NCBI GenBank assembly: GCA_002428985.1
Contig: DIYL01000019.1
Location: 1 to 64,000, forward strand
Origin: Anaerolineales bacterium UBA6055
GTDB lineage: Bacteria > Chloroflexota > Anaerolineae > Aggregatilineales > Phototrophicaceae
Direction of reading: 5' to 3'
DNA: 64,000 nucleotides
How positions within the stretch are numbered: the first letter of the stretch is position 1; each line of letters begins with the position of its first letter. The notes beneath the pieces are model-generated. The model had not been told where the DNA came from. It worked only from the letters and a program-made list of their open reading frames with translations, and did not search any database. A program made the translations under genes and the position numbers. Below are positions 25,749-34,714 of the stretch, one piece after another.

Positions 25749-26795
25749 TTGAATGAGTTCACTCACAATCTTCCCCCAAAATATGAGCGGGTTGATGTCA
25801 CGAATAATGATGGTAGTATGGTCAACGCGCTCGCGAAGCGGTTCGGTGTCGAGTTCCTGAAGGCACTGGCTTTGCCAATAGATACCGCGTCGATATATCC
25901 TCAGGATAACCAGCAGTTGTTCCTGCCAGACGAGGTCGGGTCGGGTTGGGTGCGTCACTGGAGCGTGCGCCCAGGGTTGGAAGTCATGATGATGGATTTA
26001 TCGCTGAATCGCCCGACATTGATTCGCGGCGGCAATGCACCAACGCATATTGAGCTAGGCTTCTGGCAGCAGGGACGAGATGTACGCTATCGCTTCGACT
26101 TTGATGAAGGTATCAGCAAGCCTAATCAGGTGTCTCTGGCGAGAATTCCTATGCCCTATGAAGGCGAGTCGCTGTATCCGCGCGACGAGCGCATCATGGG
26201 TATCAACCTGTCAATTGCACCAGAGGTGTTCTGGGGCTGGCTCACAGATCAACTACTGCCACAACGCCTCCACACACAATTAAACGAGGCAACTCAGGTT
26301 GTGATGTTTCAGCAACAGATTCCAGTAGTATTTAATCTACCACTCGCACAACTGCGTGATGCCACATGGCAGGGTGCGATGTCACGGTTATACATTGAGG
26401 CAAAGGTGATGGAAATTGTGGCGTTATATGTTCAATATCTCACACAAAAAGCACCGACAGAGCAACCGAATCTCACTCATGACGACATCGAACGACTACA
26501 TCAAGCAAAGGATATCCTTTTGTCACGATTGGATAATCCACCGTCACTCTTGGAATTGGCACGGGCAGTATCTCTCAACGATCACAAGCTCAAAGTGGGT
26601 TTCAAGGCGGTCTTTGGCACCACTGTGTTTGGGATGTTGTACGACTATCGTATGAAGCAAGCACGTGATCTAATCGAGAGCCGCCGCTACAGCATCGCGG
26701 AAGTTGCCTTACAGGTCGGATATCGCAGTCCGAGTGCCTTCAGTGCAGCGTTCAAGTGTAAGTATGGGATCTCCCCGAGCGATATGCGGCCATGA
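25749..26795 (+). CDS. AraC-family regulator, PchR/YbtA-like
   Basis: The C-terminal 100 residues hold two AraC helix-turn-helix units: LLELARAVSLNDHKLKVGFK with FGTTVFGMLYDYRMKQAR, then IAEVALQVGYRSPSAFSAAF with KYGISPSDMRP. The 220-residue N-terminal domain is of the kind found in PchR-type regulators of siderophore genes. These respond to a ferric siderophore and activate the adjoining uptake genes. The start is uncertain: TTG at 25749 gives 348 residues and ATG at 25818 would remove 23. The fused ABC transporter begins 108 bases downstream, behind two direct repeats that suit an AraC-type activator. The ligand is inferred from neighbours. Confidence 0.8.
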   Translation: MNEFTHNLPPKYERVDVTNNDGSMVNALAKRFGVEFLKALALPIDTASIYPQDNQQLFLPDEVGSGWVRHWSVRPGLEVMMMDLSLNRPTLIRGGNAPTHIELGFWQQGRDVRYRFDFDEGISKPNQVSLARIPMPYEGESLYPRDERIMGINLSIAPEVFWGWLTDQLLPQRLHTQLNEATQVVMFQQQIPVVFNLPLAQLRDATWQGAMSRLYIEAKVMEIVALYVQYLTQKAPTEQPNLTHDDIERLHQAKDILLSRLDNPPSLLELARAVSLNDHKLKVGFKAVFGTTVFGMLYDYRMKQARDLIESRRYSIAEVALQVGYRSPSAFSAAFKCKYGISPSDMRP

Positions 26796-26801
26796 GTATT
26801 T

Positions 26802-26864
26802 CTCCGTTTGACAACAGAATCACTCCGTTTGACGACAGCAATAGATACCTCACTGTAGCATAAT
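26802..26864 (+). promoter_or_regulatory. Direct-repeat activator site and -10 box before the ABC transporter
   Basis: CTCCGTTTGACAACAG (26802-26817) and CTCCGTTTGACGACAG (26823-26838) differ at one base and are spaced 21 bp, two helical turns. The -10-like CATAAT lies at 26859-26864. The second repeat therefore reaches the -35 position, where no good -35 hexamer exists. This is the layout of class II AraC-family activation. Confidence 0.6.
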
Positions 26865-26902
26865 TATTACGCTAACCAAAATTTCATTTTTGAGGTGTCT
26901 AA

Positions 26903-29900
26903 ATGCAAACAGAGCAATCCCCTACACTCACATTTTTTCTAAAAAAGCGCGGTTTCACGTTAGCCTTATCCGGTGTTCTAGCAGTACTAGGGTCAGCGAC
27001 GGGACTAGTGCCCTATATTGTCATCTATCTCATCGCGGTTGAGATCTTCAACACACCTCTGGAAGCTATTGATCAAACACACATTTTGACATTGATTGGT
27101 TTCGCATTTGGTGCGGCGTTCATCAAAGCAGTGGCAATGGCTAGTTCAACTCATCTATCGCATGTTGCCGCCTTCAATATGCTCTACGACCTGCGGCTGG
27201 GGCTGGCGCGTAAGCTAGGAACAGTCCCCTTAGGATTTTTCGATGACAATGCAACTGGCACAATTAAGAAGGTCATCCACGAAGATGTGGAGCAGCTTGA
27301 GGACGGGATTGCACACATGATTCCGGATTTGGTGGCGGGCATTACCGTCCCCCTGCTGACGCTCATCGTCCTGTTCATTGTCGATTGGAGGATGGCATTA
27401 GCGACTCTCGCGACTTTTCCGGTTGCAGTGGGATTGATCGCCCAGGCATTTGCGCGCGTTGAAGACGAACGCAAGCAATTCAGCATCCTAGAAGGCAAAA
27501 TGAACGCAGCCGTCATCCAGTATGTTAATGGTATGAAAGTCATCAAAGCTTTCACTCGTAGCCGCGACTCGTTTGCTCAGTTGATGGCGGTCATCGACGA
27601 GATGAGTGACTATCATATTCGCTATCTGGCACTCATCGAAAAGAATTACGCCGGAGCGTTGACATTCGTCCGTGCAAACCTGCTGACGATTGTGCCAGTC
27701 GGGGCACTATTGTATGTCAACGGATCACTTGACCTACCGACCTTTATCCTATTTCTGCTGATGGGTTTAGGCTTCAACCGTCCGATCTTTACCCTGTTCA
27801 CGGGCTTCGGCGCACGCCTGTTTCAGGTGCAGACCGCCGCAGAACGTGTTAATCAGTTGTTTGGTGAGACTTCGCTGATTGAGCCGACCCAACCACAAAT
27901 GTCAAAAGGATATGACATCCGTTTCAAGGATGTTGACTTCAGTTATCACGATGGCCAACCAATTCTCAAAGGTGTGAACTTCACAATCCCTGCTGGCAGT
28001 GTGACCGCGCTGGTCGGTCCATCTGGTGCGGGCAAATCAACCATCGCTAAATTGATTCCGCGCTTCTGGGAGATCAACAGTGGTGTGATCAGCATCGGCG
28101 ATGTAGATATTCGCACGATGGGCACGGAAAACTTGATGGATCAGGTAGCATTTGTCTTTCAGGATGTGTATTTGTTCAACGATACGTTGTACGAAAATAT
28201 CCGCGTCGGCAAACCAAATGCAACTGATGACGAGATCATTGCTGCCGCTCGTGCCGCCCGTTGTCATGAGTTTATCACTGCTATGCCACAGGGTTATCAA
28301 ACGGTAGTAGGTGAAGGTGGTGGGCGTTTGAGCGGTGGGCAGAAACAGCGCATCTCTATTGCTCGTGCTATCCTCAAAGACGCACCGATCATCGTGCTGG
28401 ACGAAGTGACGGCTTTTGTCGATCCTGAAAACGAGGCAGAGATTCAGGACGCATTGGCCGAGTTGATGGCGACGGATCCGGCACATCCCAAAACACTTGT
28501 CGTTGTGGCGCATCGTCTCAGCACCATTACGGGTGTCGATCAAATTCTGTTAATTAATGAAGGCGAGATTACCGCTGAGGGGACACACGAGACACTTCTA
28601 CAGACGAGCGATTTATACCGTCAATTATGGGAAGCTTTCACTAACGCCCGCGACTGGCAGTTTGATCGTGAGGCGCAACCGATGCTAGAAACAAGACGCT
28701 TCACGCCAACTACCGAGTCGGTTGACTCGCTGGCGAACCCTTATGCCACACTGCAAGAAGACCAATCGCTGATGCGTCAATTGTGGACGCTGGTCGCTGG
28801 GCGCAAACCGCGTTATGTGTGGACGATGATCCTAAAGATGTTCGAAGGCAGTTTTGTGGCGTATCCGTCAATCATTGTCTTCTTCCTCATTCTCGCATTG
28901 TTCAATGATGGTTCAGAGGCAACCGTCTGGCCCTTCATTATCGGTCTAGTGATCATCTACGCCCTTCAATTCATTTTTCAGTTGTTCAGCGTGCGTAACT
29001 TCCAAGAACTGGGCATCAATACGCAACGCGATATGCGTATCCATCTAGCAGATCACCTGCGGCGGCTACCGATGGGGCATTTCACTCGGCAGGACACGGG
29101 CACAACCGATGCGATGTTCACAACCAACCTGCGCTTTCTGGACATTCAGACACCATCTGAGATAATCTTGACCGCCATTGTTGTCCCAACCCTATTGACC
29201 ATTGGTATGTTTGTGATTGACTGGCGTATGGCGCTGACAGCACTCGTGGCGGTACCATTTGTTTTGTTGATCCTGCGCCTGTCATCCAGTGTGTTTGCTC
29301 GAGTGTGGAGCAAACAATCGGCTGCACGTATCCGTGCCAATAGCCTGATGATCGACTATATTCAAGGAATCAGTGTAATTCGTGCATTCAACCTGTCTGG
29401 CACACGCTTCGGGCGCTTTGACAAGGCAATGGGTGATTATCGGGATGCCAGCATACGGACACAGACTGCTGCTACGCCGATCATTGTCATCCTGGTTGCT
29501 ATACTGGAAATCGGCTATGCGCTGCTACTACTTGTCGGTACGTTGCTCTATCTGAATGGGATGATGGCAGTAGAGATATGGCTACTCTTCACATTCCTGG
29601 GACTATCGTTTTTCAGTCCGCTTATTAATCTGGCTGAGGTCATGGCGCAAAACCGCATCCTCAAAAATGCTGTACGAAACTTTAACGCATTCCTTCAATC
29701 TCCGCTTCTGCTAGAGCCAGCAAAAGGTCGCGTACCGACTGGCTACGACATTGCCTTTGAGAATGTGACTTTTGCCTATGAGGACGAACGTGTGCTAAAC
29801 GGGATCAACCTGAAAATCCCGGAAAACACGCTTACAGCACTTGTAGGACATTCTGGCAGTGGTAAAACAACAATTACTAACCTAATCCCGCGCTTCTGGG

Positions 29901-30532
29901 ATGTGCAGGGTGGTGCAGTGCAGGTCGGTGGGGTTGATGTCCGCGAGATGACAACCGATACACTGCTCTCTCACATTACAGTCGTATTCCAGGATGTCTA
30001 CCTGTTCGAGGATACCATCCTAAACAACATCAAATTTGGTAACCCCAATGTGACTGAAGATCAGGTGTTTGAGGCAGCAAAAGCGTCACAGTGTCATGAC
30101 TTCATCACTGCACTGCCAGATGGTTACCAGACTGTTGTTGGCGAGGGTGGCTCGACCCTTTCCGGTGGTCAGAAACAACGCATCTCTATTGCCCGTGCCA
30201 TCCTCAAGGATGCGCCTATTGTTCTGCTGGATGAGGCAACTGCCAGTATCGATCCAGAGAACGAGCGATTGATCCAACAGGCGTTTAACGCACTGGCAGC
30301 ACAAAAGACCTTGATCGTAATCGCCCATCGGCTCAACACTGTGAAAGATGCCGACAAGATTGTGATACTGGATGAAGGTCGAGTTATACAGGAAGGCACA
30401 CACGATCAACTTCACGGGCAAGATGGTCAATATCGCACGTTCTGGGAGGCACGTCAGCAAGCACGTAGTTGGACGCTCACACCGCAACATAAAGATCGAG
30501 TTCTAAGGCAATTCAACTCAGAAAAGAAATAA
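26903..30532 (+). CDS. Fused double ABC transporter, IrtAB/YbtPQ-like
   Basis: A single chain of 1209 residues contains two complete exporter-fold halves. Half 1 has six membrane helices (about 15-310), Walker A GPSGAGKST (near 372), signature LSGGQKQRISIARAIL and Walker B IIVLDEVTAFVDPE. Half 2 has membrane helices (about 640-910), Walker A GHSGSGKTT (near 982), the same signature and VLLDEATASIDPE. Both ATP sites look competent. Exporter-fold importers IrtAB and YbtPQ take up ferric siderophores as two separate chains; here both halves are one protein. The AraC regulator upstream and the MFS remnant downstream support a siderophore or metal role. A multidrug exporter is the alternative. Confidence 0.85.
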   Translation: MQTEQSPTLTFFLKKRGFTLALSGVLAVLGSATGLVPYIVIYLIAVEIFNTPLEAIDQTHILTLIGFAFGAAFIKAVAMASSTHLSHVAAFNMLYDLRLGLARKLGTVPLGFFDDNATGTIKKVIHEDVEQLEDGIAHMIPDLVAGITVPLLTLIVLFIVDWRMALATLATFPVAVGLIAQAFARVEDERKQFSILEGKMNAAVIQYVNGMKVIKAFTRSRDSFAQLMAVIDEMSDYHIRYLALIEKNYAGALTFVRANLLTIVPVGALLYVNGSLDLPTFILFLLMGLGFNRPIFTLFTGFGARLFQVQTAAERVNQLFGETSLIEPTQPQMSKGYDIRFKDVDFSYHDGQPILKGVNFTIPAGSVTALVGPSGAGKSTIAKLIPRFWEINSGVISIGDVDIRTMGTENLMDQVAFVFQDVYLFNDTLYENIRVGKPNATDDEIIAAARAARCHEFITAMPQGYQTVVGEGGGRLSGGQKQRISIARAILKDAPIIVLDEVTAFVDPENEAEIQDALAELMATDPAHPKTLVVVAHRLSTITGVDQILLINEGEITAEGTHETLLQTSDLYRQLWEAFTNARDWQFDREAQPMLETRRFTPTTESVDSLANPYATLQEDQSLMRQLWTLVAGRKPRYVWTMILKMFEGSFVAYPSIIVFFLILALFNDGSEATVWPFIIGLVIIYALQFIFQLFSVRNFQELGINTQRDMRIHLADHLRRLPMGHFTRQDTGTTDAMFTTNLRFLDIQTPSEIILTAIVVPTLLTIGMFVIDWRMALTALVAVPFVLLILRLSSSVFARVWSKQSAARIRANSLMIDYIQGISVIRAFNLSGTRFGRFDKAMGDYRDASIRTQTAATPIIVILVAILEIGYALLLLVGTLLYLNGMMAVEIWLLFTFLGLSFFSPLINLAEVMAQNRILKNAVRNFNAFLQSPLLLEPAKGRVPTGYDIAFENVTFAYEDERVLNGINLKIPENTLTALVGHSGSGKTTITNLIPRFWDVQGGAVQVGGVDVREMTTDTLLSHITVVFQDVYLFEDTILNNIKFGNPNVTEDQVFEAAKASQCHDFITALPDGYQTVVGEGGSTLSGGQKQRISIARAILKDAPIVLLDEATASIDPENERLIQQAFNALAAQKTLIVIAHRLNTVKDADKIVILDEGRVIQEGTHDQLHGQDGQYRTFWEARQQARSWTLTPQHKDRVLRQFNSEKK

Positions 30533-30533
30533 C

Positions 30534-31588
30534 ATGAACGGGAATGTTTTTACAGGTAGTCGCGCCTTTTATGCGATTATCTTGGGTCAGTAGGTATCCA
30601 CCATTGGCAGCGGCATAACCCGCTTTGGGCTGGGTATCTGGTCTTTGCCGAGACAGTAAATGCCGCCGCTTACAGCACACTATTGTTCTTCGCTGTTCTA
30701 CCATTCGGATTAGGATCTCTATTTGCGGAGCCTCTTGTAGATCGGCTCAATCGCAAACGGGTGATGGTTGCAGCTAACACAGTTGGTACAGGCGTTGGAG
30801 GCAATCCTCGCTCCAGCACTGGCAGGTTTTCTAGTCAGGTTGGTAGGTCTAGGCGCCATTTTCGTGGTTGACTTTGTAATCTTCGGAGCGAGCATCATTG
30901 CGCTGTTAGTGTCCGCCGTGCCACAACCGCAGATTAGTGAGTCTCGCAAGAGTCTGTGGGCGGAGTTCGCGGTCGGAGTCAATTACATTCGTGAACGCCC
31001 CGCCTTGCTCTACCTGATGGGCTTTGTTACGCTGACCATGTTCCTGTTGCCGGGCATCGGCTATGCGCTGGTCACATTGCTAGTATTAACATTCTCCAGC
31101 GAGCAGGCTGCCGGACTGGTAGTTTCCGGCTTTGGTGTTGGATCGTTTATCTGTGGAATCGCGCTGACGGTCTGGGGTGATAAGGTAAGTGCAGGTTTGG
31201 GGACAATGCTGGTTGGTCTGCGTGAAAGTGAACTGTTGATGGCATTCGGTTTTGTGGGCGTTGGCACGAGCTTCATATTCATGGTAAGGCTGAATCGTGT
31301 GATCTGGCAGGTGAAAGTGGCACCGATGTCTTGGGGCGCGTTTTCTCACTGCGGGTAGCTTTGGGTGTTGGCGCTCAGTCACTGGGCGTATTGATCGCTG
31401 GTTCACTCGCAGAGACAGTCTTCGAGCCGCTGCTGGTCGAAGGTAGTACACTGTCGGACAACATCGGTGCGTTGATCGGTATAGGGAATGGACGTGGGAT
31501 AGCTTTTATGTTTGTACTTGTCGGGATCGCACTGGTAGTGATGGCTATCGCATCGGCGCTTGCACCTTCAGTACGGAGGTGCTTCTGA
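30534..31588 (+). pseudogene. MFS transporter, broken (YbtX/EntS-like)
   Basis: The remnant starts one base after the ABC gene stop. It encodes MNGNVFTGSRAFYAIILGQ, then TAG (30591-30593), then VSTIGSGITRFGLGIW, typical of the first helix of enterobactin-exporter-like MFS proteins. A phase shift follows (FFAVLPFGLGSLFAEPLVDR), then an apparent deletion of about 70 residues at LNRKRVMVAANTVG/TQLVQALEAILAPALAGF. A further frame change near 31331 leads to the last helices, ending 31588. At least four lesions make it inactive. The intact ancestor would be the third gene of an ybtA-ybtPQ-ybtX-like set. Confidence 0.75.
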
Positions 31589-31679
31589 GATAAACGCAGG
31601 ATAATTCATGAACCTTGAAAATGTGCAGAATCCATCGACGATTTGCATGTTTTGTTTATAAGTAGCGGAATCGTATCGA

Positions 31680-32198
31680 TTGGTTTATCTGCAAAGTCTT
31701 TTTATTCTTATTTTGTTTATCCTACTGCTGTGTGCATGTTGGAAGCTATATCGCACGCGACTCATCGCGTGGTGGAAGCGTAAGAAGGATAGTTTGCCTC
31801 GACAGTGGAAACCTAAATCCCCTGAAGATTGCCCATACTGTCGTTCTGGCATCGAACTGGTAAGGGCCCCCAGACATCGTGATGTGCAACCTTGGCATAC
31901 CCAAAAGAGTTCACGGGGTCGCAAGAAGACCATTGCAACTCAAGGATTCGCTTGTATGAATCCTTTGTGCGACTATTTCGGTATCACGGACCAAGACATC
32001 CACGCCCTAGTAGACAATTGAAAACGTGGTCAGGATCGCAACATCCAGAGGCTCAAATGTCAATGCTGTCGTAAGTCCTTCTCCAGTCGCAAAGGAACGC
32101 CGCTTTACTATCTCAAAACACCAACAGAAACGGTTGAAATGGTGCTGTGGTTCTTAGCTGAAGGGGTTGATCAATCGGTTTTGGTTCGCTATACGGGA
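31680..32198 (+). pseudogene. Transposase fragment with Cys-rich zinc fingers (IS1-like)
   Basis: The reading frame PKSPEDCPYCRSGIELVRAP ... FACMNPLCDYFGITDQDIHA is the N-terminal zinc-binding region of an IS1/ISNCY-type transposase frequent in Chloroflexota. A TGA (32019-32021) interrupts it. The same phase then continues KRGQDRNIQRLKCQCCRKSF, with a second Cys cluster, up to RYTGH. There it is cut at 32199 by an IS6 type-B remnant. The catalytic half is missing. Confidence 0.65.
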
Positions 32199-32815
32199 CA
32201 TGCAAAGAATTTGTTGAAAAAGTTGCCGGCAATGAAAACTCAAGTTGTGGTCTGGGTTTAGGCAGTAAGGCCAAAGATCTTGGAGATGAACTTATTTTGT
32301 GAGTGACTGTTGTGTTTTTCTGCTTGCGTAACTTGTCCTTTGCGAATCATGTTCATCGCTTCGTAACCTTTTAGGGTTCGCCATGCCTTTTGATAGGAGG
32401 CGAATCCTAAGCCCGGTTTGACTCGTCACTTGATGAAGCGATGATCTTGTTCAATGCGATTATTCAGATACTTGCTGACCCGATATTGACACTCCTCAGA
32501 CAACAACTTATCTTGTTTGAGATCATCTATGGCTGGAGGATATGACGCATTCTTATCGACCGTAATCACTCGAGGATGGTTCACATGAGATTACCCTAAA
32601 ACCTTGCGGAAGAAGCGTTTTGCAGCCCGCTTATCTGAGTTTGATTCAGAAGAAATTCAAGAGTTTGACCATTTGAATCTACATCATTTCCTCTAAATCA
32701 CGATAGCGAAGTGCATAACTTAAGTACCATCTCACATACAATAAGATGATTTCTCCTTCGTAATGATGCCATTTGAATGGATTACTCTTGAGTTTATCAA
32801 TCGGTTACGTCAGTC
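32199..32815 (-). mobile_element. IS6 type-B remnant, decayed
   Basis: The plus strand runs TGCAAAGAATTTGTTG, the inner part of the type-B end, so the outermost bases are lost. The minus strand reads the transposase end (FGLTA, stop at 32258-32260) back to NPFKWHHYEGEIILLYVRWY near 32780. Several stops and frameshifts and a large internal deletion have removed the catalytic centre (DDLEEMM joins directly to the LNQT region). No right-hand terminal repeat was found. The 66 bases up to the next gene show nothing. Confidence 0.75.
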
Positions 32816-32881
32816 AAAGTTATACATCATAATTCCATTACCTAATCTTTGTAACAGATCCTAAATATTTCACACACCCGC

Positions 32882-34537
32882 CTACTGAGAACCACCTGCT
32901 GGAATTGTCACATCACAGGTCAAAATGTAGGATAATCTTTGTCCGGTAATTCGAAATGTGCCGGGAAGTGCCTCAATTTCGGTGTTAAATGTGCGGTAGT
33001 ATTTGCCAGGGGCGGCTTGTACAGGTTGAGTCGCCCATACAGGGAATGTCACATTGTCCACGCTGATTCTTCCGGGGTCAACCTGTGTCGCACGTTGTGC
33101 GGCACGTAAGGTCTCCCATCCACCATCATTAAATGTTATGGTCAACCATTGCCCTCCTCGTATTGGTCCATTGGTTGTATCACAAGTTTCCATGCGTAAT
33201 GTGTTATGCACAGGGTACTCGACAACCTCTGACAATGGGACTTCACCACATATGTCATTTGCCTCAACTACGTCTGCCTCAATCCATCCACCCTGTTGCA
33301 AGAGATACCATGTTACGCCATCAACTTCGGTACGCAACACAGGGCGCACTACGGCATCCTGTTCAAATGTACGTGACACTTCATAGAATGTGCCCGGTCC
33401 AGCAAAGGTAGTTGTATCTTGGTTGAGGGTGTGGCGACACCGCTGTAGTGATTGTTCCTGCCGCGTGGGGCGTGGTGTAGGTGTCGTCTGTGCCGCTAAC
33501 AGAAAGTGTTGAATCATGTCCTCAGTTGTCGGTGCTGCAATATTTACCCGATATCCCAGATTATTAATCGGAATGCCCGCTAAATCTCCCACTACATAGG
33601 GCTGGGCAGATGTAGGTAAATCTACAGCGATGGTTGCCTCATTCAATTGTACAGTGGTCATTGCACCTGGTGGGATAAGTTCACCACCGATTTCTGCTTG
33701 ACCATTGATAACAAAGATACGCATGACTGCATCAGATTGTGCTTGCAACAACAAGGTACCGAGGATATTAAAGTCCATACCATTGATGGTCATATTGACG
33801 GGTGTACCATCAGTATTTGGTGTTTGAATCAATACACCACTATCGGGTGTTCCTGCACAGGGTGCGTCACCGGCAGTGGTTTCGATAGACATAATCTGGA
33901 ATGGGCGTAGTAATTCAGTTGTTTCATCAAAGACACGTAATTGCGTTGGATCGCCATCAACATTGACAAGTGACTGATTCACCCATCCCAACTCATCTGT
34001 ATTAGGTACAAGTACCCGATACCACCCATCTTCTTCTGCGACACCAATTGCTGTCAGGTTACTACGCAACGGCAACTCAATAATAACCTCACCATCAGCC
34101 TGAGTCGTCTGACGAACATTCAGCAATCCCTTTGCGATAAGGGTTACCTGTGGCAAAACATCAATGTGATTGGTCACATTGACATCCCCATACATCAGGA
34201 GAGTAACGCGTCGTCCTGCTTGTACATTTAATAGGTTCGCCTGCAAAACCATTGATGCAATACTGTAATCATCGGCTGCACTGGTTAATGTAATTGTGTT
34301 GATTGCATCAATTGAAGTCCGATCTCCCTGTTGTACAAACCCGTTCAAGGTCGCATCAGACGTAACCGAAATAATTCCATTTCCGTAACATAACGAATTA
34401 CGGTCAAGATCAGTACAAGAGCTATTGGTGCGGGACATCGCCAATAACACAGAGGTTGGACAGTTTGAGGTCTCTTGCCCAATAATAATAGATGCCGATA
34501 ATAATAAGAGTAGCCATATCATCAGATGACGAATCAT
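32882..34537 (-). CDS. Exported protein with SH3b domains, FecR-like middle part possible
   Basis: ATG 34537 (MIRHLMIWLLLLLSASIIIG) gives a 551-residue protein with a normal signal peptide; an upstream ATG at 34588 would bury it. After a Cys-containing N-terminal region, an SH3-like domain appears (around 150-215: LLNVRQTTQADGEVI...GWYRVLVPNTDELGWVNQ). A second one lies near 385-450 (TTFAGPGTFYEVSRTFEQDA...WYLLQQGGWIEADV). The central 100 residues (ISVTSDATLNGFVQQGDR; GELIPPGAMTTVQLNEATI) resemble FecR-type beta folds, a weak call. The linker TTPTPRPTR is typical of Chloroflexota exported proteins. It is transcribed divergently from the giant propeller operon and shares a 177-base promoter region with it. 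Confidence 0.7.
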   Translation of the reverse strand: MIRHLMIWLLLLLSASIIIGQETSNCPTSVLLAMSRTNSSCTDLDRNSLCYGNGIISVTSDATLNGFVQQGDRTSIDAINTITLTSAADDYSIASMVLQANLLNVQAGRRVTLLMYGDVNVTNHIDVLPQVTLIAKGLLNVRQTTQADGEVIIELPLRSNLTAIGVAEEDGWYRVLVPNTDELGWVNQSLVNVDGDPTQLRVFDETTELLRPFQIMSIETTAGDAPCAGTPDSGVLIQTPNTDGTPVNMTINGMDFNILGTLLLQAQSDAVMRIFVINGQAEIGGELIPPGAMTTVQLNEATIAVDLPTSAQPYVVGDLAGIPINNLGYRVNIAAPTTEDMIQHFLLAAQTTPTPRPTRQEQSLQRCRHTLNQDTTTFAGPGTFYEVSRTFEQDAVVRPVLRTEVDGVTWYLLQQGGWIEADVVEANDICGEVPLSEVVEYPVHNTLRMETCDTTNGPIRGGQWLTITFNDGGWETLRAAQRATQVDPGRISVDNVTFPVWATQPVQAAPGKYYRTFNTEIEALPGTFRITGQRLSYILTCDVTIPAGGSQ

Positions 34538-34714
34538 GCGGTGTTTCACTCCCCTAGCTGTCGTTTTCCAAAATATATCACAGTCCATAGGGTAGAGACA
34601 TCATGCCGTAGATCAAGCGTATGGATTGCGTAGTGTTAGCGTCCAACGTCGTCAGGTCGAGGATGGCATAATCTGGGCAATTACCACATAGCTTATCTAC
34701 GTGGGGGAGCTTAT

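Noticed and set aside
8965..31588. In-frame TAA/TAG codons in several genes (transposase, dehalogenase, IS6 fragment, MFS) as a sign of a recoded genetic code.
   Set aside because: All are in IS copies or in genes beside IS with other lesions (frameshifts, deletions). Intact genes of the window end normally at TAA, TAG and TGA, so simple decay explains them.
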